A DNA stretch of 18,224 bases. It comes from an uncultured Clostridia bacterium. GTDB lineage: Bacteria; Bacillota; Clostridia; Oscillospirales; Butyricicoccaceae. The stretch lies in the NCBI GenBank assembly GCA_910586575.1, contig CAJUJQ010000058.1, forward strand, positions 1-18,224. The letters are read 5' to 3'. The translations under genes and the position numbers were made by a program. Below are positions 6,103-13,230 of the stretch, piece after piece. Position 1 is the stretch's first letter; the number at the start of each line of letters is the position of its first letter. Below the pieces are notes generated by a model. It had not been told where the DNA came from and made no database searches. It worked only from the letters and a program-made list of their open reading frames with translations.

Positions 6103-7674
6103 TTACGCTTCGGCAGATTCCGTTTCCTCTTCGACAGCCGTTTCCTTTTCCGGCTCCGGGATGACCGGCGGCTGATAGGGTTTGTAGCGGCGGCTCGTGA
6201 CCGTAACGCTCCGCAGGAACGACGAAAGCTCATGGTTCATGCCTTCGCGGCGCATGCGCCAGCGCCAGTTTTTGCCGCCGATGGTTGCGGGCTTGTTCAT
6301 GCGCGCGTCCGCGCCCAGGTTCAGAACGTCCTGCATCTGCGTCATGGCAATCGAGGCCGGGGAGAAGAACAGCGATTTAATCGCCGCCCAGGCCAGCGGC
6401 TCGTGGCCGTTCCAACGGATGTAATCGCGCGCAAAATCCGCGTCCGCAGGGCTGCACAAATCCATAATCTGCTCACAGATGGTCTGGCTGTCATGCGTCG
6501 AAGTATATACAATTGAGTTTGGCACGTAGTTGTGCGGAAGGTGGCAGTTATCCTCCCAGGAATTGAAGCCGAAAATCATCACGCGCATCCCCGGGAAGCC
6601 GCTTTCGTCCAGCAGCTTGCGCACATCGTCGGTAATAATGCCGAGATCCTCCGCGATAATTGGGATTTCGCCCAGCTCCTTTTCCAGCGTGCGGAACAGC
6701 TTCATACCGGGGCCTTTCTTCCATACGCCCTTGACCGCCGTTTCTTCGCCTGCGTCAACTTCCCAGAAGGATTCAAAGCCGCGGAAATGGTCGAGACGGA
6801 CAACGTCATAAAGCTCCATATTCTGCTTCATGCGCCAGATCCACCATTTGTAGCCGTCCTTTTCGAGCGCGTCCCAGTCATAGACCGGGTTGCCCCACAG
6901 CTGGCCGGTTTCCGAGAAATAGTCGGGCGGCACGCCCGCGATCTTCTTGGGCGAGAAGTCGTTTTTCAGTTTGAAGAACTTCGGGTTTGCCCATACATCT
7001 GAGGAGTCCGGCGAGACATAAATTGGGATATCGCCGATAATCTGCACCCCGTTCTTGTTCGCGTAGGCGCGCAGCGCGTGCCACTGCACGTGGAATTCAT
7101 ATTGTAAGAAGGTGCGGAACGCGATTTCCTCCGCCAGCTCCTTGCGCGCTTCGGCCAGCGCCTTGGGCTTGCGGTGCAGGACATCGCTGTCCGGCCAGTC
7201 CCACAGTGCCACGCAATCATATTTCACCTCACGCAGCGACATGAACAGCGTGAAATCAGGCAGCCAGCCCTTTTCCTGCCCGGCGTAGGCGTCGATTTTT
7301 TCCTGAAGCTCCGGGGTTACGCGGGCAAACGCCTTGCGCAGCACCGGATAGCGCAGTTCCTCAATCGCGTCATAATCCACCTGGTCAGGGGAGCCGTGCG
7401 GGTCGGCCTCGCGCGCTTCGTCCGCGGTGAGCAGGCCGTCCTCGACGAGGGTATCCAGGTCGATGAGCAGCGGGTTGCCCGCCGCCGCCGAAAAGCACTG
7501 GTACGGCGACGCGCCAAAGCCGGTGCGCCCAAGCGGCAGCACCTGCCAATAACGTTGTCCTGCGTCCCGCAGGAAATCGACAAAGGCGCGCGCGTCCGCG
7601 CCCATTGTGCCGATGCCGTAGGGCGAGGGCAGGGAGGTGATGTGCATGAGCACACCACTGGTACGTTCAAACAT
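6103..7674 (-). CDS. malQ: 4-alpha-glucanotransferase (amylomaltase, GH77)
   Basis: This 523-residue cytoplasmic enzyme moves alpha-1,4-glucan segments between maltodextrins, in maltose/maltodextrin use and glycogen turnover. The GH77 catalytic trio is visible: Asp295 (nucleophile) in VRLDHFRGF, Glu342 (acid/base) in IIAEDLG and Asp395 in STHDSQT. The family N-terminus GVLMHITSLPSPYGIG and the substrate loop GDIPIYVSPDSSDVW near 214-228 are intact. Length is normal apart from a C-terminal tail of about 20 residues rich in Glu, Ala, Thr and Pro, which looks disordered and is not part of the fold. The start has AGGAG at 7683-7687 (minus strand), eight bases upstream, and a very good promoter at 7797-7769. 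No other maltodextrin genes are nearby; trmB is divergent. Confidence 0.96.
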   Translation of the reverse strand: MFERTSGVLMHITSLPSPYGIGTMGADARAFVDFLRDAGQRYWQVLPLGRTGFGASPYQCFSAAAGNPLLIDLDTLVEDGLLTADEAREADPHGSPDQVDYDAIEELRYPVLRKAFARVTPELQEKIDAYAGQEKGWLPDFTLFMSLREVKYDCVALWDWPDSDVLHRKPKALAEARKELAEEIAFRTFLQYEFHVQWHALRAYANKNGVQIIGDIPIYVSPDSSDVWANPKFFKLKNDFSPKKIAGVPPDYFSETGQLWGNPVYDWDALEKDGYKWWIWRMKQNMELYDVVRLDHFRGFESFWEVDAGEETAVKGVWKKGPGMKLFRTLEKELGEIPIIAEDLGIITDDVRKLLDESGFPGMRVMIFGFNSWEDNCHLPHNYVPNSIVYTSTHDSQTICEQIMDLCSPADADFARDYIRWNGHEPLAWAAIKSLFFSPASIAMTQMQDVLNLGADARMNKPATIGGKNWRWRMRREGMNHELSSFLRSVTVTSRRYKPYQPPVIPEPEKETAVEEETESAEA

Positions 7675-7690
7675 GTCTTAATCTCCTTTT

Positions 7691-7714
7691 TTTGAAATCT
7701 GCTGAAATTTCAAA
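7691..7714. repeat. Inverted repeat in the malQ leader
   Basis: TTTGAAAT (7691-7698) and ATTTCAAA (7707-7714) are perfect inverted copies eight bases apart, just upstream of the malQ ribosome binding site. It could be a repressor operator or an mRNA hairpin. A second short palindrome, CCGG-aaa-CCGG, lies near 7741-7750. Confidence 0.4.
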
Positions 7715-7768
7715 ATAAATTTGCGGTTTGACAAATCGTCCGGAAACCGGTTTTTTGCCAGCCTACTT

Positions 7769-7797
7769 ATTATAAGACATTTACGGTGAAAAGTCAA
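7769..7797 (-). promoter_or_regulatory. malQ promoter
   Basis: On the minus strand TTGACT (7797-7792) and TATAAT (7774-7769) are 17 bases apart, giving a leader of roughly 85-90 bases before the malQ start. Confidence 0.8.
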
Positions 7798-7875
7798 TTT
7801 CCCTGTCAATACAGCCGTGTAATTTATGAGCTTGTACAAAATTACGGGGTTATCTGAAAAAAGCACGGTTTATAC

Positions 7876-7904
7876 TTGCATTCCGGTAGGATTCTCGGTA
7901 TAAT
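7876..7904 (+). promoter_or_regulatory. trmB promoter
   Basis: TTGCAT (7876-7881) and TATAAT (7899-7904) are 17 bases apart, 51 bases before the trmB ATG at 7956. Confidence 0.8.
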
Positions 7905-7955
7905 AGGATAACACCCAAAGTATTAGCAAAGGGATTGAAGGAGGCGCAGGCCGCC

Positions 7956-8612
7956 ATGCGAATGCGGAAAAAGAAAAACCTGGGGCCACGTCTGGAACGG
8001 TGCGCGCCGGTGCTGGCGGCAGATCCCGCGTCACGGCGCGGGCAGTGGCGGGCCATGTTCGGCAACGAAAACCCGCTCCATCTGGAAATCGGCTGCGGCA
8101 AAGGCCGTTTCGCGCTGGAAATGGCGCGGCGGTACCCGGAAATCAACTTCCTGGCGATTGAACGGGAGGAAGGCGCGCTGGTCATGGCGACCGAGAAAGC
8201 GATGGAGGCCGGGCTGCCTAACCTGCGGTTCCTGTCGTTTGACGCGGCGGCGCTGGGGGAGATCTTCGCGGACGGCGAAGTCGATTTAATTTATTTGAAT
8301 TTTTCCGACCCGTGGCCACCGAACCGGCAGCGCAAACGCAGGCTGACCTGGCGGGCATATCTGGCGGTATACGATCAAATTCTTTCCGAGGATGGGGCGG
8401 TTTATTTCAAGACTGACAACCAGCGGCTGTTCGAGTGGTCGCTGGGGGAGATCTGCCAATACGGATGGCTCCTGCAAAACATTTCGCTTGATTTACACAA
8501 GAGCAATTTTGACAATGTGATGACCGAGTATGAAGAAAAGTTCTCTTCACAAGGCAGCCGGATTTATCGGCTGGAAGCACGGCGCAGGCTGGAAAAAAAC
8601 CTCTTGAAATAA
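7956..8612 (+). CDS. trmB: tRNA (guanine-N7-)-methyltransferase
   Basis: A 218-residue S-adenosylmethionine-dependent enzyme that makes m7G46 in the tRNA variable loop. LHLEIGCGKGRF near 41-52 is the SAM-binding motif I, LNFSDPWPPNRQRKRRL near 114-130 is the TrmB catalytic/tRNA-binding signature, YFKTDNQ is a further family motif, and EKFSSQGSRIYRLEA is the usual C-terminal block. The ATG at 7956 gives the family's usual MRMRKKK start. The ribosome binding site AAGGAGG (7938-7944) is eleven bases away, slightly far; an in-frame TTG at 7935 overlaps that site and is unlikely to be used. It has its own promoter, and the GNAT gene follows 51 bases downstream. Confidence 0.95.
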   Translation: MRMRKKKNLGPRLERCAPVLAADPASRRGQWRAMFGNENPLHLEIGCGKGRFALEMARRYPEINFLAIEREEGALVMATEKAMEAGLPNLRFLSFDAAALGEIFADGEVDLIYLNFSDPWPPNRQRKRRLTWRAYLAVYDQILSEDGAVYFKTDNQRLFEWSLGEICQYGWLLQNISLDLHKSNFDNVMTEYEEKFSSQGSRIYRLEARRRLEKNLLK

Positions 8613-8632
8613 AAACCTGTTTATAAACAGGT
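8611..8632. terminator. Palindrome between trmB and the GNAT gene; acts as a terminator only in the minus direction
   Basis: ACCTGTTTATAAACAGGT (8615-8632) is a perfect 18-base palindrome. The T run needed for termination lies on its left in minus orientation (GGTTTTTATTT), so it would stop leftward transcripts, not trmB transcripts, although no minus-strand gene is close. In plus orientation it is simply an intercistronic hairpin. Confidence 0.5.
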
Positions 8633-8663
8633 CCAACGCGCGGCGCGCAGAAAGGGAATCTCA

Positions 8664-9203
8664 ATGAGCCTTATCACGACCAAGCGGCTGATGCTGCGGA
8701 TGCTGGCAAGAGAGGATCTGGACACATGCTTCATGGCGTCCATGAAGCCAAACGCGGGTTGGAAACCGCATGGGACGAAGGAAGACACCCGCCATTTTAT
8801 GGAAACGGTTTATATTGGTAAAGAGGGCATTTGGGGGATTGTCATCCGGGAAAGCAATCAGCTGGTTGGGTCGATTGGCCTGATGCGCGATTATAAGCGT
8901 GAGTATGACCGGGTGCGCTCGATTGGCTACGCCATCAATGAGGAATGCTGGGGGAAGGGCTACACGACCGAGGCGGTACAGGCGGTGCTCGCTTACGGCT
9001 TTGAACAGAAGGGGCTGGAAATGGTGTCGGCTTACGCCTATCCCTGGAATATCGCCAGCAGGCGGGTGTTGGATAAATGCGGCTTCCAATACGAGGGGAC
9101 CTTAAAGCTTGCCGCCAAGCTTTATGACGGCAGCATTTATGACCATGACTGCTACGCCATCACCCGGGAACAGTGGGTGGATTGGGTGATTGAGAACCGG
9201 TAG
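8664..9203 (+). CDS. GNAT N-acetyltransferase, RimJ/RimL type
   Basis: 179 residues, full length for the Acetyltransf_3 (RimJ/RimL-like) group, which transfers acetyl from acetyl-CoA to an amino group. The start TTKRLMLRML is typical of the group. NEECWGKGYTTEAVQAV near 93-109 is motif A, the acetyl-CoA pyrophosphate loop with its Q/RxxGxG/A pattern (here WGKGYT). NIASRRVLDKCGFQYEG is the usual motif B region. GAAAGGGAA lies upstream of the ATG. It may be co-transcribed with trmB (51-base gap). The acceptor, whether ribosomal protein, antibiotic or small amine, cannot be read from sequence. Confidence 0.88.
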   Translation: MSLITTKRLMLRMLAREDLDTCFMASMKPNAGWKPHGTKEDTRHFMETVYIGKEGIWGIVIRESNQLVGSIGLMRDYKREYDRVRSIGYAINEECWGKGYTTEAVQAVLAYGFEQKGLEMVSAYAYPWNIASRRVLDKCGFQYEGTLKLAAKLYDGSIYDHDCYAITREQWVDWVIENR

Positions 9204-9597
9204 TGTTCATAAAAAATACTTAGGAGGAATTGAAGCGGAGATACAGAAGATTGAGAGGAACAATGTGGTTTGTGCTGTCGTTCAGAGCGATGACAAAGTA
9301 ATTGTTGATGCTCAATCCTCATTGGACACGTTAATGACGGCAAACTATGAGATTGGAACAAAGAACATTGTGATTGATAAGGCGTTAATCGCGGAGGAGT
9401 TTTTTATCCTCGGCTCTGGCCTTGCGGGTGAGATTCTTCAAAAATATGTCAACTATGGCGGGCGTATCGCTATTTATGGAGACTTCTCACAGTATACAGG
9501 CAAACCCTTGAAGGACTTTATCTATGAAAGCAATAAAGGGCATGATGTTTTCTTTGCTTCCACTGAAGAAGAAGCCATCCAGATGATAACACGCTGA
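9190..9597 (+). CDS. DUF4180 domain protein with no canonical start codon at the expected place
   Basis: The conserved part begins EIQKIERNNVVCAVV and continues through SLDTLMTANYEIGT, LAGEILQKYVNYGGRIAIYG and DFIYESNKGHDVFF, matching DUF4180, a small cytoplasmic family of unknown function, at full length (about 120 residues). A strong GGAGGA lies at 9223-9228, but the codon seven bases after GGAGG, where ATG would be expected, is GCG (9235-9237). The only in-frame usual start is TTG at 9190, which overlaps the GNAT stop and has a poor ribosome binding site; ATT at 9229 sits too close to the site. Translation may be coupled to the GNAT gene, or the start may be lost and the gene decaying. It is visibly more AT-rich than its neighbours, which suggests transfer. 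Two terminators follow. Confidence 0.7.
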   Translation: MRTGSVHKKYLGGIEAEIQKIERNNVVCAVVQSDDKVIVDAQSSLDTLMTANYEIGTKNIVIDKALIAEEFFILGSGLAGEILQKYVNYGGRIAIYGDFSQYTGKPLKDFIYESNKGHDVFFASTEEEAIQMITR

Positions 9598-9609
9598 CAG
9601 TTTGCTTAG

Positions 9610-9640
9610 AGGGGATTTCGACAAAAGAAATCCCCTTTTC
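9610..9640 (+). terminator. Rho-independent terminator after the DUF4180 gene
   Basis: AGGGGATTTC and GAAATCCCCT form a perfect ten-base stem with a seven-base loop, followed by TTTTC, thirteen bases after the stop codon. Confidence 0.88.
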
Positions 9641-9650
9641 TCCTGCCTTT

Positions 9651-9687
9651 GAACCTTGGTACGGTTTCGTGCCGGGGTTCTTTTTTT
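9651..9687 (+). terminator. Second tandem terminator
   Basis: The arms from GAACCTTGGTACG to CGTGCCGGGGTTC pair completely if G-U pairs are allowed, with a GTTT loop, and are followed by seven T's. It adds a second stop before the 125-bp element. No separate gene precedes it. Confidence 0.8.
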
Positions 9688-9812
9688 AGGAACTGTTCAA
9701 AAATAACTTGCGACAATCGCTTGCATCTTCTTCCACCATACCGCGTTGCTTTGCCTTGACAGGCGAAAGAATCTGCGGCGTGCTTGTCAAAATTTATTGA
9801 TTCACAGTTCCT
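9688..9812. mobile_element. 125-bp element with terminal inverted repeats (MITE- or REP-like candidate)
   Basis: The left end AGGAACTGTTCAAAAATAA (9688-9706) and right end TTATTGATTCACAGTTCCT (9794-9812) are inverted copies, perfect over the outer nine bases (AGGAACTGT) and over ATAA at the inner edge. Inside, TTGACAGGC and GCTTGTCAA form a second nested hairpin (about 9755-9790). It carries no reading frame. It sits exactly between a terminator T run and the stop codon of the AraC-type gene, whose TAA uses the last element base. The size and end structure fit a non-autonomous mobile repeat; copy number elsewhere is unknown. Confidence 0.5.
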
Positions 9813-10678
9813 TAGCGCTGGCTGCGCCCGCCTTTGAGCGTTTCCAGGTATTGCTTCCGGTAGCGGATGGGTGACAGGCCGACTACCTTGGTAAACAGCA
9901 CGCTGAAATAACTCGGGTCGTCGTAGCCGACCATTGCCGCGATTTGCGTCGCAGAGAGGTCGCTTGAAATCAGCCATGTCTGAGCAAGGCCAATGCGCCT
10001 GCGGATCACATATTGGATTGGCGCGTAGCCGAACGCTCCCTTAAATACATGCGACAAATACGGGGTACTGCACCCCATTTTATCCGCAAGCTCGTCCAGC
10101 TGAAGCGGCTCGGTATAATGCGCGTCCAGATAGGCCTTGATGCGGGCGGGCAGCTGGCTTTCCCCCGGCGGGGTGCGGCGGATGGTTTCCTCCGGCAGGC
10201 GGGTGGCCTGGATTACCAGCGCGCCGAGCAGCAGCTGGGCTGTCAGCCGGTCGTGTGCGCCGTCCGCGTACAGGCTGTCAATCTGCGCGCACAGCATCTC
10301 GAACAGCCGGAACTGTCCGCCGCTGGCGCGGACATGGGCGCTGCCTTCCGGAATCAGGTAATTGAGCGGCAGGCCTTTGAAGTGAAGGTTTCCGATGCCG
10401 AAACAATAGGTCCCGATTTCTGTGTCGTAGTCCGAGGTTACCTCATGCAGCTCGCCGACGTTGCCGAAAACGACATCCCCCTTTTGCAGCGGATAGGAGG
10501 TGTCCCCGACATAATAGGTGCCAAAGCCCTGATAACACAGCAGTAGCTCGCAAAGCGAGGTGTGCCGGTGCATGGGGCGGTTGTGGCGCTTCTGCCCGTA
10601 TTCCTGTTTCGCTGAGTAGAGCAGGGCGGGGAAGTGGTTCGGCTCGAATATTTCTTCCATAGCTGAGGCGGGAAACAT
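9812..10678 (-). CDS. AraC-family transcriptional regulator
   Basis: 288 residues. The first 150 or so form a cupin-like sensor domain (MHRHTSLCELLLCYQGFGTY, then YPLQKGDVVFGNVGELHE). The last 100 form the two helix-turn-helix AraC DNA-binding domain (LDELADKMGCSTPYLSHVFK, then SATQIAAMVGYDDPSYFSVL and FTKVVGLSPIRYRKQ). I chose ATG 10678 because AAAGGAG lies just upstream; a longer frame from 10699 would run through that site. It is divergent from the epimerase gene 204 bases away, so it most likely controls that operon and itself in response to the imported sugar or a metabolite. The last base of its stop codon region is the edge of the 125-bp element. Confidence 0.9.
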   Translation of the reverse strand: MFPASAMEEIFEPNHFPALLYSAKQEYGQKRHNRPMHRHTSLCELLLCYQGFGTYYVGDTSYPLQKGDVVFGNVGELHEVTSDYDTEIGTYCFGIGNLHFKGLPLNYLIPEGSAHVRASGGQFRLFEMLCAQIDSLYADGAHDRLTAQLLLGALVIQATRLPEETIRRTPPGESQLPARIKAYLDAHYTEPLQLDELADKMGCSTPYLSHVFKGAFGYAPIQYVIRRRIGLAQTWLISSDLSATQIAAMVGYDDPSYFSVLFTKVVGLSPIRYRKQYLETLKGGRSQR

Positions 10679-10699
10679 GGGGATTCTCCTTTCGTGCAT

Positions 10700-10823
10700 T
10701 GTGCAATAACAGGATTGTGAGGCTTACAAAGAACGGCCCCTGTTTTTTGTGCAGTTTGAACCGCCCTTTTTTCAAAGATGATTACAGAATACTGAATGCA
10801 GAATTTCAGGGTTGCGCTATAAT
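10700..10823 (+). promoter_or_regulatory. Regulatory region of the epimerase operon
   Basis: TATAAT at 10818-10823 has a poor -35 (AATGCA at 10795-10800, 17-base spacing), as expected for an activator-dependent promoter. CAGAAT occurs twice, 14 bases apart (10785 and 10799), overlapping the -35. TGTGCA occurs at 10700 and 10748, and again upstream of the symporter (13057, and inverted at 13164). These are candidate sites for the divergent AraC-family protein. Confidence 0.45.
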
Positions 10824-10882
10824 AGAAGCATAACACAGCACAAACATACTGTCAAACGGAAGAAAGGGAAAGGACAAGAATC

Positions 10883-11815
10883 ATGAGCATGAACATTTGT
10901 GGCGCGCCCTGCTGCTGGGGCGTGGACGACCCGAAAAACCCATATTTGCCGCCCTGGCAGCGCGTATTATTCGAAGCCGGTCAGGCGGGGTACCGTGCCA
11001 TTGAGCTGGGGCCTTACGGCTATCTGCCGATTGACGCGGCGCTTGTTTCGGCGGAGCTTACAAAAAACGGCCTTGCGATTGTCGCGGGAACCATTTTCCA
11101 TGACCTGCTTGACCCGGACAATCAATCGTCCGTCCTCCGGGCGGTGGACGATATCTGTCAGCTGATTACCGACCCCGCGCTGCCCAAGCTGCCCCGCCAC
11201 GAAGGGCAGAAGTTCCCCACGCCGTATCTGACTGTGATGGACTGGGGGCATGACGAACGGGATTATGCCGCCGGCCATCCGGACACCGCGCCGCGCCTTT
11301 CCCCGGCGGAGTGGGAGCGTTTCATGGGCAATGTGCGCGCGGTCTGCGAGCGTGCAAATTCCTACGGTGTGCGCCCGGTCGTGCACCCGCACGCGGGCGG
11401 TTACATCGAATTTGCCGATGAGATTGAAGCGTTGGTGCACGATATCCCCTATGAAACCGCCGGGCTTTGTCTGGATACCGGCCACCTGTATTACTCGCAC
11501 ATGGATCCGGTTTCCTACCTCAAAAAATACGCCGGCCGGCTCGATTACGTCCACTTCAAGGATGTGAATCAGAATGTTTATCAGGAGGTGCTCGGCGAGC
11601 ATATCCGCTTCTTTGAAGGCTGCGGCAAAGGCTCGATGTGCCCTATCGGCGCAGGAGCGCTCGATTATCCCGGCATCAAGCAGGCGCTTGAGGAAATCGG
11701 CTACAGCGGCTATATCACCATTGAGCAGGAGCGCGACCCGCGCAATTCCAACACCAGCCTGCGCGACGTGAAAGCAAGCGTGGAATATCTGAAAAGCGTG
11801 GGCTACATGATTTGA
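10883..11815 (+). CDS. Sugar phosphate isomerase/epimerase-like TIM barrel protein (IolE-like)
   Basis: 310 residues of the xylose isomerase-like TIM barrel family (PF01261), which includes inosose dehydratase IolE, tagatose/psicose epimerases and hydroxypyruvate isomerase. The start GAPCCWGVDDP resembles the IolE group. Candidate metal and catalytic residues follow the family pattern: VVHPHAGGYIE (Glu176), LCLDTGH (Asp198, His201), DYVHFKD (His224) and ITIEQERDP (Glu281). GGAAAGGA lies upstream of the ATG. It is the first gene after the AraC-controlled promoter, and the Gfo/Idh/MocA gene follows 49 bases on. Together they suggest oxidation of a sugar or cyclitol followed by isomerisation or dehydration. 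The exact reaction is not determined by sequence alone. Confidence 0.87.
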   Translation: MSMNICGAPCCWGVDDPKNPYLPPWQRVLFEAGQAGYRAIELGPYGYLPIDAALVSAELTKNGLAIVAGTIFHDLLDPDNQSSVLRAVDDICQLITDPALPKLPRHEGQKFPTPYLTVMDWGHDERDYAAGHPDTAPRLSPAEWERFMGNVRAVCERANSYGVRPVVHPHAGGYIEFADEIEALVHDIPYETAGLCLDTGHLYYSHMDPVSYLKKYAGRLDYVHFKDVNQNVYQEVLGEHIRFFEGCGKGSMCPIGAGALDYPGIKQALEEIGYSGYITIEQERDPRNSNTSLRDVKASVEYLKSVGYMI

Positions 11816-11817
11816 CA

Positions 11818-11842
11818 GTGATACACCAATCCCTCATATCAC
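11818..11842 (+). repeat. Small inverted repeat between epimerase and dehydrogenase genes
   Basis: GTGATA (11818-11823) and TATCAC (11837-11842) are inverted copies, directly before the AAAGGAG ribosome binding site of the next gene. It may be an mRNA processing or stabilising hairpin; no T run follows. Confidence 0.35.
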
Positions 11843-11864
11843 ATATATAAAAGGAGTACAGACA

Positions 11865-13040
11865 ATGATTAACGGTTCTAAGATTCTTGACCATCCGATT
11901 CGCTGGGCCATGGTTGGCGGCGGCAAGGGCAGCCAGATCGGCTATATCCATCGCAGCGCGGCACTGCGTGACAATTCCTTCCAGCTGGTGGCGGGTGCGT
12001 TTGATATCGACCCGGCACGCGGTATGGAGTTTGCCGCCGAGCTGGACGTTGCGCCCGACCGCTGCTATCCCGATTATAAGACGATGTTCGAGGCCGAGGC
12101 CAAGCGCGCGGACGGCATCGAAGCCGTTTCCATCGCCACCCCGAACGGGATGCATTACACGGTCTGCAAGGCGGCGCTTGAAGCCGGGCTGCACGTGGTC
12201 TGTGAGAAGCCGCTGTGCTTCACCTCCGCCGAAGCCGAGGAACTTGTCTCCCTTGCCAGGGCAAAGAACCGTGTTGTCGGCGTGACCTATGGCTATTCCG
12301 GCCACCAGATGATCCAGCAGGCGCGCCAGATGATCCGGCACGGCGACCTGGGCGAGATCCGGGTGATCAATATGAGCTTTGCCTTTGGCGGCTACAACGT
12401 AAAAATCGAGGACAAAGTCCCCGCCGCAAAGTGGCGCTTTGACCCGGTGAAGGCTGGCCCGTCGTTTGCGTTGGGTGACGTTGGCACCCATCCGCTGTAC
12501 ATTCTGGAAGCCATGATCCCGGACATGAAGATTGACAGCCTGATGTGCACGCGCCAGTCCTTTGTCGAGGGGCGGCAGCTGGAGGATAACGCTTTTGTCA
12601 TTATGAACCTGGACGGCTCCGCGTCCGTTCAGAAGGGCGCGCAGATTTATTGCTGGGCAAGCTCCATCAACTGCGGCGCGCGCCACTACCATAAAATCCG
12701 TGTTGTCGGCTCTAAGGCTTCTATTGAGTGGGACGACGAGCGCCCGAACCAAATGTCTTATGAAATCGAGGGCGAGCCCGTGCGTATCCTGGAACGCGGC
12801 GCGGGCTACCTCTATCCGGAAGCGCGTGTCGAGGACCGTATCGGTGGTGGGCACGCTGAGGGCCTGTTTGAAGCGTGGGCGAACCTTTACCGCCGCTTTG
12901 CGGTCGCGATGCAGGGTGCGGATCATGGCGAATACGGCGATTTCTGGTATCCGAGCGTAGAAGCGGGCGCGCAGGGGATTAAATGGATTGAAAAGTGTGT
13001 GGAATCGGCCGATCAGGGCGCTTGCTGGGTGAAATATTAA
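11865..13040 (+). CDS. Gfo/Idh/MocA family NAD(P)-dependent oxidoreductase
   Basis: 391 residues. The N-terminal Rossmann fold shows VGGGKGSQIG (17-26) and an acidic residue at the end of the second strand (FDID, near 46-49), favouring NAD. CEKPLCFT (113-120) contains the family EKP motif with a conserved Lys115. The C-terminal alpha/beta domain has LGDVGTHPLYILE, with Asp205 and His209 in the usual catalytic positions. Such enzymes oxidise a hydroxyl of sugars, inositols or sugar acids. AAAGGAG lies eleven bases before the ATG. It follows the epimerase in the same operon and precedes a sodium symporter, so it probably takes the imported compound as substrate. A long open frame on the opposite strand is a shadow of this gene's GC-rich codons. 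Confidence 0.92.
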   Translation: MINGSKILDHPIRWAMVGGGKGSQIGYIHRSAALRDNSFQLVAGAFDIDPARGMEFAAELDVAPDRCYPDYKTMFEAEAKRADGIEAVSIATPNGMHYTVCKAALEAGLHVVCEKPLCFTSAEAEELVSLARAKNRVVGVTYGYSGHQMIQQARQMIRHGDLGEIRVINMSFAFGGYNVKIEDKVPAAKWRFDPVKAGPSFALGDVGTHPLYILEAMIPDMKIDSLMCTRQSFVEGRQLEDNAFVIMNLDGSASVQKGAQIYCWASSINCGARHYHKIRVVGSKASIEWDDERPNQMSYEIEGEPVRILERGAGYLYPEARVEDRIGGGHAEGLFEAWANLYRRFAVAMQGADHGEYGDFWYPSVEAGAQGIKWIEKCVESADQGACWVKY

Positions 13041-13056
13041 GCTGTCCTGTTAGCAA

Positions 13057-13172
13057 TGTGCAATATATCAAAAGCACAATGTTCCAATAGTTTTCCATAT
13101 AATAACAAATTGCGGAAATGCTGAGTGCTTTATCGGTTGTTCATAGTGCATTTTTGTGTGTTTTGCACACAA
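13057..13172 (+). promoter_or_regulatory. Cluster of TGTGCA-type sites and a palindrome upstream of the symporter promoter
   Basis: TGTGCAATA at 13057-13065 is identical over nine bases to 10700-10708 in the AraC gene leader. An inverted TGCACA lies at 13164-13169. TTGTGTG-ttttg-CACACAA (13154-13172) is a palindrome ending 23 bases before the -35. The stretch has no coding frame. Binding by the AraC-family protein is inference. Confidence 0.4.
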
Positions 13173-13195
13173 TAATGAGTTTTTTTGGTAAACTC

Positions 13196-13224
13196 TTGAC
13201 TTTTTCGCGAGGTGATGTTACAAT
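13196..13224 (+). promoter_or_regulatory. Symporter promoter
   Basis: TTGACT (13196-13201) and TACAAT (13219-13224) are separated by exactly 17 bases. The predicted start of transcription is near 13231, giving a leader of about 180 bases. Confidence 0.85.
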
Positions 13225-13230
13225 TTGTTC

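Noticed and set aside
10967..11602. 211-codon minus-strand frame opposite the epimerase gene
   Set aside because: Shadow frame: no start signal and no protein family likeness, while the plus strand carries the TIM-barrel motifs.
11715..12926. 403-codon open frame on the minus strand opposite the Gfo/Idh/MocA gene
   Set aside because: It is antisense to a gene with clear family motifs, has no ribosome binding site or recognisable domain, and is explained by GC-rich codons of the plus-strand gene.
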